Program-made: the position numbers and the translations under genes | Part shown: in pieces, positions 1 to 7,652 of the stretch | How positions within the stretch are numbered: the stretch's first letter is position 1 | Layout of the letters: every line of letters starts with the position of its first letter | DNA from: Saprospiraceae bacterium | Lineage (GTDB): Bacteria > Bacteroidota > Bacteroidia > Chitinophagales > Saprospiraceae | DNA: 12,547 nt | Assembly: GCA_020630455.1 (NCBI GenBank) | Contig: JAHDBK010000051.1 | Location: 1-12,547 of the forward strand | Direction: 5' to 3' | Notes under the pieces: generated by a model | Told to the model about the DNA's origin: nothing | What the model saw: only the letters and a program-made list of their open reading frames with translations | The model's database searches: none

Positions 1-113
1 TATACTTCAAATCTTTACAGAAAAGCTAAGGTGTATTTTTAAATGTGGATTGGTATAAGAGCATGTTTTAAATTTTGAAAACTAATTTTTTTTAATATTT
101 AAATTCTTGAATT

Positions 114-1649
114 ATGAAATTAGAAAAGTTAATTAAGAAAGTTCAATTAATCATCAAACAAATTGAAAACAATCAAGTTAATATTAATCAATTCATCAAA
201 GATGTTCACCCTGATTATGTACAGAGTGCTAGGAATTTATGTAACTATTTAATTTTGAGGTCTTTTGATTTGAGAAAAATACATGATAGCCTATCAGATT
301 TTGGCGTGTCTTCTTTGAGAACATCTGAATCCTATACCTATTATAATCTATATAATGTTTTGAGGAATTTACAACTTCTTCAAAATGATGATTTCCTTGC
401 TGTTCCTTCTATTGATGATATAAATTATAAATCTGCCAAAAAAATTATTAGAAAAAATGCTAATATCTTGTTCAATAATACTCAGAAAAATCATTTTACT
501 GAAATTATGGTAACACTACCTCTTGAAGCAGCCGACAATAAAGGAATTATTAAAGATATGGTTTTAAATGGTATGGAAATAGCAAGGATAAACCTAAGCC
601 ATGGAACTGTTGAAGATTGGAGTAAAATGGTGAAATATATAAATGAAATAAAAAATGAAACCAAACAAGATATTAAAATATATATGGATTTGCCCGGTCC
701 AAAAATAAGAGTTGGTGAGATTCAAATCCAATCTAAGAAAGGAAATCTAAAAGATTTTATTCCTATCAAAAAAGGAGAACATATTATTTTAACTAAAAAG
801 AAAACTTTTGGTAGGAAATCAAAATTTGGAAAACAAAATGAGCAATTAGTTAAAGCAAAGATTAGTATTTCTATTCCTGAAATCATTGATGATGTTAATA
901 TTAAAGATATTGTACTTTTTGATGATGGTCTAATTAAATGTCTTGTTATTAATAAAACTAAAACAGATTTAGAATTAGTCGTAATTGAAGCATTCAAAAC
1001 TAAAATAAAATCTAGAAAAGGAATCAATTTTCCATTAACTAGATTGAATACACCTGCTTTAACTCAAGAGGATATTAATATTATTCCTTTTGTTGTTAAA
1101 TATGCAGATTTAGTTGGATATTCTTTTGTAAGAAATAAGCAAGATGTTAAAGAATTATATGAACAATTAAAATTGAATAATGCTGATGATTTAGGCGTTA
1201 TTTTTAAAATTGAACATAAAGAAGCCTTTAATAATTTAGCTCAAATATTATTAGAAGGAATGAAAAGAAATAAAATAGGAGTGATGATTGCCAGGGGTGA
1301 TTTAGCCGTTGAAATAGGTTTTGAAAGAATTTCTGAAGTTCAACAACAAATACTTTGGATTTGTGAAGCCGCTCATATACCAGTAATTTGGGCAACTCAA
1401 GTTTTAGAAAATTTAGCTAAAACAGGAATTCCTTCTAGAGCCGAAATCACAGATGCTGCACAAAGTGTAAACGCAGAATGTGTAATGCTAAACAAAGGTC
1501 CTTTTATAAATCTTGCTATTCGTACTTTAAAAGAAATATTAATTAAAATGGAAACTCATTCTTTTAAAAGAAAAAATGCGCTTAGACCCCTAAATATTGC
1601 AAATGATTTTTTAAAAGGAAACTTTTTTGAAATAAGAGAAAAATATTAA
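114..1649 (+). CDS. Pyruvate-kinase-like protein with N-terminal extension and no PK C-terminal domain
   Basis: Likely catalyses, or derives from an enzyme catalysing, phosphoenolpyruvate + ADP to pyruvate + ATP in the cytoplasm. The PK barrel runs from about residue 128 to 485: ARINLSHG at 157-164, MDLPGPKIR at 191-199, a B-domain-like insert at about 200-300, FKIE at 364-367 (the usual catalytic Lys motif), MIARGDLAVEIG at 391-402, WATQVLENLAK at 426-436 and PSRAEITDAA at 440-449. Residues 1-127 form an extra helical domain; SARNLCNYLILRSFDLR at 38-54 and FGVSSLRTSES at 63-73 match the N-terminal domain of a known alternative PK-like class. That class has MLNKGP (458-463) where classical PK has MLSGET, and it lacks the allosteric C-terminal domain, as here. 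No Shine-Dalgarno sequence precedes the ATG. Family membership is firm; activity as a true PK is inferred. Confidence 0.88.
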   Translation: MKLEKLIKKVQLIIKQIENNQVNINQFIKDVHPDYVQSARNLCNYLILRSFDLRKIHDSLSDFGVSSLRTSESYTYYNLYNVLRNLQLLQNDDFLAVPSIDDINYKSAKKIIRKNANILFNNTQKNHFTEIMVTLPLEAADNKGIIKDMVLNGMEIARINLSHGTVEDWSKMVKYINEIKNETKQDIKIYMDLPGPKIRVGEIQIQSKKGNLKDFIPIKKGEHIILTKKKTFGRKSKFGKQNEQLVKAKISISIPEIIDDVNIKDIVLFDDGLIKCLVINKTKTDLELVVIEAFKTKIKSRKGINFPLTRLNTPALTQEDINIIPFVVKYADLVGYSFVRNKQDVKELYEQLKLNNADDLGVIFKIEHKEAFNNLAQILLEGMKRNKIGVMIARGDLAVEIGFERISEVQQQILWICEAAHIPVIWATQVLENLAKTGIPSRAEITDAAQSVNAECVMLNKGPFINLAIRTLKEILIKMETHSFKRKNALRPLNIANDFLKGNFFEIREKY

Positions 1650-1663
1650 AATTTACGTTTATC

Positions 1664-1969
1664 CTAAGTTACCTCAATTGGTATTTTATAATGATTGAGA
1701 TGAGGAATAATAAATTCGGCATATATAGGATTACAAATTAATACAAAATTATCATTTTTTAAATCGCAGAGTTGTTGCATTTTGTTAATCACTTTTAAAG
1801 CCCAATTTTTTCTATATTCAATACTTTGATTATTGAGGTTCAAATCGTAAGGTGCGATGATTTCATCTTGTTGTAGTAAACCATATTTACCTGAAAGAAT
1901 GTAGATTTCATCTGCTTGGTGCATTTGAGCCGTTTTTTTGAAGAGTTCAAACAATGCTCCTTGATACAT
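1664..1969 (-). CDS. DUF6884 / YaaA-like protein, start codon uncertain, possibly decaying
   Basis: The first canonical ATG gives 101 residues with the core motif IYILSGKYGLLQQDE followed by IAPYDLNL, typical of DUF6884 proteins, which are distant relatives of the YaaA family; their function is not settled. The homology clearly continues upstream of this ATG in the same frame (separate entry), so the real protein probably begins near 2044-2059 from a non-AUG codon, or the gene has lost its start. The C-terminus (IPIEVT, then TAG) also looks slightly short; as I recall the family, relatives often continue for a further 10-15 residues. The gene converges on the PK-like gene with only 14 bp between the stops. 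Family assignment is fairly sure; whether it is expressed is open. Confidence 0.72.
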   Translation of the reverse strand: MYQGALFELFKKTAQMHQADEIYILSGKYGLLQQDEIIAPYDLNLNNQSIEYRKNWALKVINKMQQLCDLKNDNFVLICNPIYAEFIIPHLNHYKIPIEVT

Positions 1970-2059
1970 GTCAATAGCACAACAAGGAAGATGGTGTTTT
2001 TCCTTGACACAGGCAATTAACGCTATGGTATTTTTATTTTTAATAATTTTAATATGAAT
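1970..2059 (-). other. In-frame N-terminal coding extension of the DUF6884 gene without ATG/GTG/TTG
   Basis: Reading the minus strand upstream from the ATG at 1969, thirty open codons run back to a TAA at 2060-2062. They encode TIALIACVKEKHHLPCC followed by AID and then MYQGALF. This matches the usual DUF6884 N-terminus (a hydrophobic strand, CxxxK, then a D-[LM]-Y-x-x-x-L-F motif). None of the thirty codons is ATG, GTG or TTG; ATT codons at 2059, 2053, 2047 and 2044 and ATA at 2026 are the only near-cognate candidates. AUU initiation is known for infC, so use of ATT here is possible but unproven. The one minus-strand ATG just upstream (2084) is out of frame and stops after five codons, so a simple frameshift does not explain the gap. 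Confidence 0.65.
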
Positions 2060-2087
2060 TTATTACTTAATACACTGTACTCATTAT

Positions 2088-2420
2088 ATGGAAATAACGA
2101 CTTCTTTATGGTTTGAAGTGTCTATTGTTAGCATTATTTTTACAATAGGCAATATTGTTATTGGGCATTTTGAAGAACAAACGCCTAGGATTAGAAGAAT
2201 ATTAAAGTATCTATTTATACTGCTTTTAATCTGTTGTATTTCTTATTTTTTTGGGAGGAAATATGCTTTTATTTTATTGGGTATTCTCTTATTATTTCCT
2301 ATTTATATTCATGCATATCATTTACCTTATAAAAAAGGAATCAATGGCTGGACAGGAGAACCTAAAAGTAAGTACTATGATTTAAGAGGATGGGATAAAG
2401 ATGTTTTCAAGGAGAAATAA
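2088..2420 (+). CDS. Small three-helix inner-membrane protein, unknown function
   Basis: A 110-residue protein with three predicted membrane helices at about residues 7-26, 39-55 and 59-76. The loop between helices 1 and 2 is charged and ends in basic residues (RIRRILK, 34-40). The soluble tail carries a dense motif with Gly, Trp and Tyr residues, GINGWTGEPK at 84-93 followed by KYYDLRGW at 95-102. I recall this tail from uncharacterised Bacteroidota proteins but cannot attach a function. The tail follows helix 3 directly; by the positive-inside rule I infer it is cytoplasmic, with low certainty. The start lies about 28 bp from the upstream end of the divergent DUF6884 reading frame. No Shine-Dalgarno sequence or clear promoter is visible. 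Confidence 0.75.
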   Translation: MEITTSLWFEVSIVSIIFTIGNIVIGHFEEQTPRIRRILKYLFILLLICCISYFFGRKYAFILLGILLLFPIYIHAYHLPYKKGINGWTGEPKSKYYDLRGWDKDVFKEK

Positions 2421-2494
2421 AGAGTTTTCTTTATTAATTACACAACCATCTTGATATTAATTGCATCTAAAAATTATATCAAATTGTTAATCTT

Positions 2495-4408
2495 ATGACT
2501 CGTTTTTCATTCAAATTTATTGTACTCATTCTTACTTTTATTCAAAGTAATAATCTCTCCACTCAAATATCAACTGATTCTTTACCTAAAATTTCTATAC
2601 AGGAATTGATGTTTCCAAGTTTGCCAAATAAGATTGATACCTTATTTTTTCCTTTTTATAATGGTGTCCAAATGATAATGGTGGATCATATTTCTTATTG
2701 GGATAGAAAAATTGTTTTTTTAGAACAAACCCAACCAATGGCGATGCCTCATTCTATGCATAATCCTCCACCCTTGGGTAATGAATTTTTCTTTAGAAAT
2801 GACAAAGGAGAAATTATTCAATCTTTTAATTCTCCTTATACATTGAAACTATTGAATCAACATTTTAAAAATATTCCCATTTATAAAAATAGTACAAAAC
2901 CTATTCATCAAGTATTTAAATACCATCATCAAGTCAATATAGTAACATCAGGAGCATGGGCATATAGTCCTAATTCCTTGTATTATTTTAAAGGTTTATA
3001 TAAAGTATCAAATGCTAATTATTTTCAAACGAGCCCCTCTTATAATAAAATTAATAATAATAATGAAAAGGTGAAATTTGGATTGATTGATAGTTTGGGT
3101 ACTGTACAAATTCCTATTGAATACAATGAAATATTGCCTTTAGGTGATGACTTATTAGTCAATAAAAATGAAAAATGGGGAATTATTGATAAAAAACTAA
3201 ATGAGGTTGTTCCCTTACAATATGATACTTATAAAAATTATTATTTAGATAATGATAATAATAAATACATCTATTTTTATAATAAAAATCAATACACTGC
3301 TGTTTATAATATTAAAACTAAAGAACTCAAAGCATTGAATCATTATGATGAAATTTATTGGATAGATAATTTTAATCAAAGAGATTATTATCCCGTTTTT
3401 AAAAATAGAAAAATGGGTTTTATTAATGGAGAATATGAAGAAATTATACCTCCTCAGTATTTAATATTAGAACATTTTAGAAATGATTTTACCTGTGCCA
3501 ATAAAGGTTTGAAATTTGGATTTATTAATAATAAAGGCGAAGAAGTCATCCCCTTTATTTATGATTATGCAGAACCTTTTAATAGGGAAGGAGTGGCATT
3601 GGTGGCTAAAGATGGTCAATTGTATTGCATTGATAAAAAAGGAAAAATACAAGATAAATGTGGTAAAATACCTACTTGGAAATCTCAAACAAAATTACCT
3701 GATAATCTATTACAGGTTTACATAAGTAATGGTCCTTACTTTGGCTACTATGCGATTGTTGATGCTATCAATTATCAATTAAAATTCCCAATGAGCAATC
3801 AATTGATGTTAAGAGGCGTTGGAGATGAAGAGATATTTGGATTTTTACAAAATGATAAAATGGCTCTGTATAATTTTAAAACGGATGAAAAAACGGATTT
3901 TGTTTATGATATCACTTATAATGGTTTTTATGAAGGGAGCATCATTATGAAAAAAGACGGTAAATTCGGTCTTGTAAATAAAAATTTTGAATCCGTTCTT
4001 GATTTTAAATATGAATATTTAAGTGTATATTTGACTAATAAAGATTTTTTGATTTTTAAAGAAAATAATCTTTTTGGTCTTATCAATATGAAGGGAAAAG
4101 TAAAGGTAAAACCCATATATCAAAGTATTGATGATTATTTGCCATTCGCAAGAGTGTATAGAAATGATAAACAAGGGATTTTGAATTCAAATGGAAAAGA
4201 AGTTATTCCATGCGAATATCAAAAAGTTGAAAAATTTTGTGATTATTATATGCTAAAAAAGAATGATAAATATGGAATAGTCGATATGGATTACCAAGAA
4301 ATTTTACCTTGTATTTATGATAAAATTGAACGCTGTAAAAATGAAGGATTTTCATATTTTTATGTAACTTTAAATGGTGTTTTCCAAAATATTCCACGAG
4401 ATGATTAA
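2495..4408 (+). CDS. Exported WG-repeat protein
   Basis: A 637-residue protein with an N-terminal signal peptide (hydrophobic stretch about 6-17, probable cleavage near 23-24). Residues 25-190 are a non-repeat region with no domain I recognise. From about 193 onward there are at least eight WG (KWG) repeats of the form x-G-[FIL]-[IVL]-[DN]-x-x-G-x-x-[IV]-x-P-x-Y: FGLID at 195, WGIID at 228, MGFIN at 307, FGFIN at 341, FGLVN at 491, FGLIN at 527, QGILN at 559 and YGIVD at 593, plus degenerate copies near 375 and 447. WG repeats are thought to form beta-rich scaffolds, often in surface or periplasmic proteins; a specific ligand cannot be read from the sequence. It ends without a type IX sorting domain. 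Gaps of 74 bp upstream and 75 bp downstream suggest it is transcribed alone or loosely linked to its neighbours. Confidence 0.85.
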   Translation: MTRFSFKFIVLILTFIQSNNLSTQISTDSLPKISIQELMFPSLPNKIDTLFFPFYNGVQMIMVDHISYWDRKIVFLEQTQPMAMPHSMHNPPPLGNEFFFRNDKGEIIQSFNSPYTLKLLNQHFKNIPIYKNSTKPIHQVFKYHHQVNIVTSGAWAYSPNSLYYFKGLYKVSNANYFQTSPSYNKINNNNEKVKFGLIDSLGTVQIPIEYNEILPLGDDLLVNKNEKWGIIDKKLNEVVPLQYDTYKNYYLDNDNNKYIYFYNKNQYTAVYNIKTKELKALNHYDEIYWIDNFNQRDYYPVFKNRKMGFINGEYEEIIPPQYLILEHFRNDFTCANKGLKFGFINNKGEEVIPFIYDYAEPFNREGVALVAKDGQLYCIDKKGKIQDKCGKIPTWKSQTKLPDNLLQVYISNGPYFGYYAIVDAINYQLKFPMSNQLMLRGVGDEEIFGFLQNDKMALYNFKTDEKTDFVYDITYNGFYEGSIIMKKDGKFGLVNKNFESVLDFKYEYLSVYLTNKDFLIFKENNLFGLINMKGKVKVKPIYQSIDDYLPFARVYRNDKQGILNSNGKEVIPCEYQKVEKFCDYYMLKKNDKYGIVDMDYQEILPCIYDKIERCKNEGFSYFYVTLNGVFQNIPRDD

Positions 4409-4450
4409 AACATTAAAGATTAAATAAGGGGTTTCTTTTGTTTTGTTTTT

Positions 4451-4458
4451 TAAATTTG
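4451..4458 (+). promoter_or_regulatory. Bacteroidota -7 element ahead of the 4484 gene
   Basis: TAAATTTG matches TAnnTTTG exactly and lies 25 bases before the ATG at 4484, predicting a short leader of about 20 bases. TTTTG strings occur at 4436-4445, but they are too close to serve as a standard -33 element, so this is a -7-only assignment in AT-rich DNA. Confidence 0.4.
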
Positions 4459-4483
4459 TTTATTGTATTAATGTAAATTTCAT

Positions 4484-4990
4484 ATGAAACACTCAATATT
4501 TTTTATTATTTTTTTATTGGTTTATATCCATTTAACGGCTCAAGTTAATAGTGAGAATAGACTATATTTAGCACCTGGAATTAATATAGGATATACTTTT
4601 TCCGCTAAATTTAATGTAGGTCTCAATTTTGATATTGCTTTTATGAAAAAAGATAAATATCAATCTCGCTATGGAATTTCACTTGGATATAATTTAATAG
4701 GAGTTAGAGATAGATTGCATAGACAAAGAACCTTTAATCTAATGTATCAAAATGATATTGTTGATATTAAATTTGGATACAGTAGTATACGTGTTGGTTG
4801 GGGCTATTCTAATAATAATCAATGTAAGATTAGAGGCTTGGCAGCCGATGTTAGTGTTTATTATCCTAATCTAGAAGGTCCACATATAGGTTATAAACTG
4901 TTTCTTTTTGATAGGTATAGTTGGAGATGGTTTGATTATCATTATCATACAATTTATGCAGGATATGAATATAATTTTTTAAAAAGATAA
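4484..4990 (+). CDS. Exported beta-rich protein, probable small outer-membrane barrel
   Basis: A 168-residue protein with a clear signal peptide: a hydrophobic core at about 5-17 and a likely cut after LTAQ (17-20), the A-Q ending being common in Bacteroidota signal peptides. The mature part alternates polar and aromatic or hydrophobic residues in strand-sized units, for example LYLAPGINIGYTF at 27-39, YGISLGYNLIGV at 63-74 and FGYSSIRVGWGY at 97-108, and ends with a strand rich in Tyr and Phe (YAGYEYNF). This pattern suggests a small outer-membrane beta-barrel of about eight strands, similar in design to porin-family outer-membrane beta-barrel proteins. The barrel is inferred from pattern only; no family-specific motif is visible. 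It has its own likely -7 element and probably leads a short operon with the VOC gene 12 bp downstream. Confidence 0.65.
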   Translation: MKHSIFFIIFLLVYIHLTAQVNSENRLYLAPGINIGYTFSAKFNVGLNFDIAFMKKDKYQSRYGISLGYNLIGVRDRLHRQRTFNLMYQNDIVDIKFGYSSIRVGWGYSNNNQCKIRGLAADVSVYYPNLEGPHIGYKLFLFDRYSWRWFDYHYHTIYAGYEYNFLKR

Positions 4991-5002
4991 AAGCTGATAT
5001 AG

Positions 5003-5386
5003 ATGAATTTAAACCAAATAACCATTCCTTCAATTGACTTAGAAAAATCCGTTGATTTTTATAAAAAATTGGGCTTAAAACTCATTGTTGATTCTATACC
5101 AAGATATGCTCGTTTTGAATGCCCTGAAGGCGATTCCACTTTTTCGATTCATAGAGTGAATACATTACCAAAAGGGGAGGGCATTACCATTTATTTTGAA
5201 GTAGAGGACTTAGATAATTATATTCAAACATTAATTGATAAACATCAAATAGTTTTTGAAGAATTAGCCACCAATCAAGTTTGGCTTTGGAGAGAAGCCC
5301 GATTAAAAGACCCCGATGGCAATCAATTGATTCTCTATTTAGCTGGAGAAAATAGAAAAAATCCTCCTTGGAAAATATCAGATTAA
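5003..5386 (+). CDS. VOC-fold (glyoxalase/bleomycin-resistance-like) protein
   Basis: A 127-residue single-copy VOC protein made of two beta-alpha-beta-beta-beta units. The first unit shows LEKSVDFYKKLGLKL (13-27) and YARFECPEGDSTFSIHRV (35-52). The second shows IYFEVEDLDNYIQTL (63-77) and ends with DPDGNQLILY (103-112), the typical last strand. The ENRKNPPW tail (116-123) recurs in a VOC subfamily of unknown substrate. In metal-dependent glyoxalases the first strand supplies His or Gln and the last strand Glu; here the first strand is NQITIP (Gln5 is possible) and the last strand is LILYLA with no Glu, so at least one usual metal ligand is missing. The substrate cannot be predicted. The fold assignment is secure; it is probably co-transcribed with its neighbours. 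Confidence 0.85.
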   Translation: MNLNQITIPSIDLEKSVDFYKKLGLKLIVDSIPRYARFECPEGDSTFSIHRVNTLPKGEGITIYFEVEDLDNYIQTLIDKHQIVFEELATNQVWLWREARLKDPDGNQLILYLAGENRKNPPWKISD

Positions 5387-5408
5387 TAACAAAAATTCTT
5401 TATTAATT

Positions 5409-6251
5409 ATGAATAATAATCAAATGTTTAGCCTTAGTTTTATCATTATATTATTAATAATAAGTACCAATAGTTGTGATAAAAATGAGGAAGTTGTAGC
5501 AGGGAATGACCCGAATTTCACCATTATAGCAAACGATGATTCAGGATTGTCAAGCTTTAATAGAAAGGTACAAGTGTTTGGAATTGATATTTATGCAGCG
5601 AAGAAAGTAGAAGATGAACGTTTGCTTCATGTAGCTAATATTATGGCTCAATTTTTAGATAATGATGAAGATGGTAATGTAGATAATCAGTTGGTATTAG
5701 ATGCGATGATTCAAAATAGGGCATTTGTAGTAATGTGGAAATCTGAAAGAGATTTGAATATCAATCCACCAGATGATAGGATAGGGCAGGACTTGGGCAA
5801 TGATGAAACTATAATTAACTGGCATCATAATGGGCAAACGGGGCAATTCGATGCCAGTTTGGAGGAAATATTTCATATTATATCACATTCAGGATATGCT
5901 TACGCTTATCCATCTATATTTGGAGAAGGAGCAGGCACTTCCTTGACGGATGCAATGGATGTAGCAAGAGGAGGTCATTTCACTTCAGTTCCATCAACTT
6001 ACCCAGCATCTGCTTGGTATTCTTATGATGATACTACCTGTGATTATCAATGTATGACCACCGAATATATCTATTGGGCAATGACTTCAATCCTAGGAGC
6101 TCAAGCAAATAGATTAGACGAAATCGGACATGAGTGGAAATTGAATACAAGGACAAAAGTAGAAACAACAGATGCTTTAATCTATAATTTATTAACAGAT
6201 AGTCAATATGCTTTTCCTACTGTATTGCCTGATGGGACTTATCGACATTGA
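5409..6251 (+). CDS. Lipoprotein with a putative metallopeptidase-like motif
   Basis: A 280-residue protein with a lipoprotein-type leader: a hydrophobic stretch at about 8-19, then STNSC with Cys23 as the likely lipidated residue and charged residues after it. QFLDNDEDGNVDN (81-93) resembles a calcium-binding D-x-D-x-D-G loop. LEEIFHIISHSGYAYAYP (151-168) places Glu152, Glu153, His156 and His160 on one predicted helix, followed by FGE (171-173). This is not a canonical HExxH motif, but the E-x-x-H-x-x-x-H arrangement could bind zinc. The middle and C-terminal parts (ARGGHFTS at 186-193, PASAWYSYDDTTC at 199-211, TSILGAQANR at 226-235, GHEWKLNTR at 240-248) look strongly conserved in type and resemble an uncharacterised family I recall from marine bacteria. 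It lies 22 bp after the VOC gene, probably in the same transcript. The peptidase role is inference only. Confidence 0.7.
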   Translation: MNNNQMFSLSFIIILLIISTNSCDKNEEVVAGNDPNFTIIANDDSGLSSFNRKVQVFGIDIYAAKKVEDERLLHVANIMAQFLDNDEDGNVDNQLVLDAMIQNRAFVVMWKSERDLNINPPDDRIGQDLGNDETIINWHHNGQTGQFDASLEEIFHIISHSGYAYAYPSIFGEGAGTSLTDAMDVARGGHFTSVPSTYPASAWYSYDDTTCDYQCMTTEYIYWAMTSILGAQANRLDEIGHEWKLNTRTKVETTDALIYNLLTDSQYAFPTVLPDGTYRH

Positions 6252-6291
6252 CTTTTCTTAGTATAGTGTATTGAGCGAAAACCAAGTAAAG

Positions 6292-6309
6292 ATAAAGAAA
6301 ATTCTTTAT
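6292..6309. terminator. AT-rich hairpin between convergent genes
   Basis: ATAAAGA (6292-6298) and TCTTTAT (6303-6309) form a perfect 7-bp stem around a 4-base loop. It lies in the 80-bp gap where the lipoprotein gene and the sigma-54 activator gene converge, a fitting place for a bidirectional terminator. The stem has only one G-C pair and no strong U-tract follows, so it would be weak. Confidence 0.3.
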
Positions 6310-6331
6310 AATAAGGTAAACTATTCAAGTC

Positions 6332-7621
6332 TTATACATCTAAATCATATTCCTTAATCTTTCTATAGAGGGTTCTTTCAGAGATGCCGAGTTCTTCAGC
6401 GGCATTTTTACGGCGACCATGATATTTTTCTAAGGCACGTTTGATATGTTTTTTTTCCATATCAGCGAGACTGAGATTCTCTTCAATATCTATTGATTCG
6501 GTAAAATGAGTATCATTAAAATCATTATTATTGATAATAAAAGAATTATCATTATTCATATTAGAATATGAATCATTTTGATGAACCAAATCATTCAGTT
6601 GGATGTCGGATTGGTGTGTATTTTGATAGATGTTATTTGGAGAGGAAGGAGCGGCTAAAAGAGATTTCACCCCTCGAATATCATTAACACTTAAATTATT
6701 ATCTTTAATCAATTCAAATATTAGACTTTTTAAATCATTCAAATCATTTTTCATATCAAAGAGTAATTTATATAAAATCTCTCTTTCTTCAAATGAATTG
6801 GTGTCCGCTTGATGATGAATAGCAGGTAGATTTCTATTCAATAAATTAGGAATAAAATGGACTAAAGTTTCTGCATCAACCATTCTTTCTTCAGACATTA
6901 CTGAAATTTGTTCAGCTACATTTTTGAGTTCTCGAATATTACCAGGCCACAGATATGATTCCAAAACCAATCTAGCTTTTTCATTCAGTTGGATGCTAGG
7001 AGTTCTATATTTATCAGCAAAATCATTAGCAAATTTTCTAAAAAGCATATAGATGTCTTGCTGTCTTTCTCTTAAGGCAGGAACTTGAATAGGGACAGTA
7101 TTCAATCTATAATATAAATCTTCTCTAAATTTACCTTGTTTGATTTTATCTTGTAAATCAACATTGGTAGCAGCAATAACTCTTACGTCAGTAGTTTGAG
7201 GTTTAGAAGAACCTACTCGAATAAATTCCCCAGTTTCTAAAACTCTTAATAAAAATGCTTGAGTATCTAGAGGCATTTCTCCAATTTCATCAAGAAAGAT
7301 AGTCCCACCATTTACGGTTTCAAAATAGCCTTTGCGTTCAGCAGTTGCTCCAGTAAAAGCTCCTTTTTCATGTCCAAACAACTCAGAGTTGATTGTTCCA
7401 GAAGGAATTGCACCGGTATTGACAGCTATAAAATTATTGTGTTTTCTAGCACTTAAATTATGTATAATTCTAGAGAATACTTCTTTTCCTACACCACTTT
7501 CACCAGTAATTAATACAGAAAGTTCAGTATTGGCAACTCGAACCGCTGTGTCCAAAGCATTGTCTAATTTTTTAGACATACCAATAATACCAAATCGCTG
7601 TTTTACTGATTGTAATTTCAT
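6332..7621 (-). CDS. Sigma-54-dependent transcriptional activator, AAA+ plus Fis-type HTH, no receiver domain
   Basis: An enhancer-binding protein that should use ATP hydrolysis to remodel sigma-54 RNA polymerase. The AAA+ domain spans about 9-258: Walker A GESGVGKE (40-47), the sigma-54 contact loop GAFTGA (87-92), Walker B GTIFLDE (106-112), sensor I AATN (150-153), FREDLYYRL (165-173) and sensor II WPGNIREL (225-232). A helical segment (about 276-310) and an Asn/Asp-rich linker (about 326-380) lead to a Fis-type HTH at about 384-428 (NAAEELGISERTLYRKI). There is no response-regulator, GAF or PAS domain, so its activity must be set by level, a partner or the linker. It lies 31 bp after miaB on the same strand, a pairing I recall as common in Bacteroidota, and probably shares the miaB transcript. 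No convincing sigma-54 promoter was seen in the window. Confidence 0.93.
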   Translation of the reverse strand: MKLQSVKQRFGIIGMSKKLDNALDTAVRVANTELSVLITGESGVGKEVFSRIIHNLSARKHNNFIAVNTGAIPSGTINSELFGHEKGAFTGATAERKGYFETVNGGTIFLDEIGEMPLDTQAFLLRVLETGEFIRVGSSKPQTTDVRVIAATNVDLQDKIKQGKFREDLYYRLNTVPIQVPALRERQQDIYMLFRKFANDFADKYRTPSIQLNEKARLVLESYLWPGNIRELKNVAEQISVMSEERMVDAETLVHFIPNLLNRNLPAIHHQADTNSFEEREILYKLLFDMKNDLNDLKSLIFELIKDNNLSVNDIRGVKSLLAAPSSPNNIYQNTHQSDIQLNDLVHQNDSYSNMNNDNSFIINNNDFNDTHFTESIDIEENLSLADMEKKHIKRALEKYHGRRKNAAEELGISERTLYRKIKEYDLDV

Positions 7622-7652
7622 GTATTATGTTTTATTAACGGAAAAGCCATTA

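Noticed and set aside
1..113. Promoter or end of an upstream gene at the left edge.
   Set aside because: No exact TAnnTTTG element (the nearest has one base too many) and no reading frame with recognisable content; too close to the edge to judge.
722..1027. A 101-residue antisense reading frame inside the PK-like gene.
   Set aside because: It lies opposite a conserved coding region, has no recognisable domain, and is low-complexity Ile/Leu/Phe/Ser sequence as expected from the complement of Lys/Glu-rich codons.
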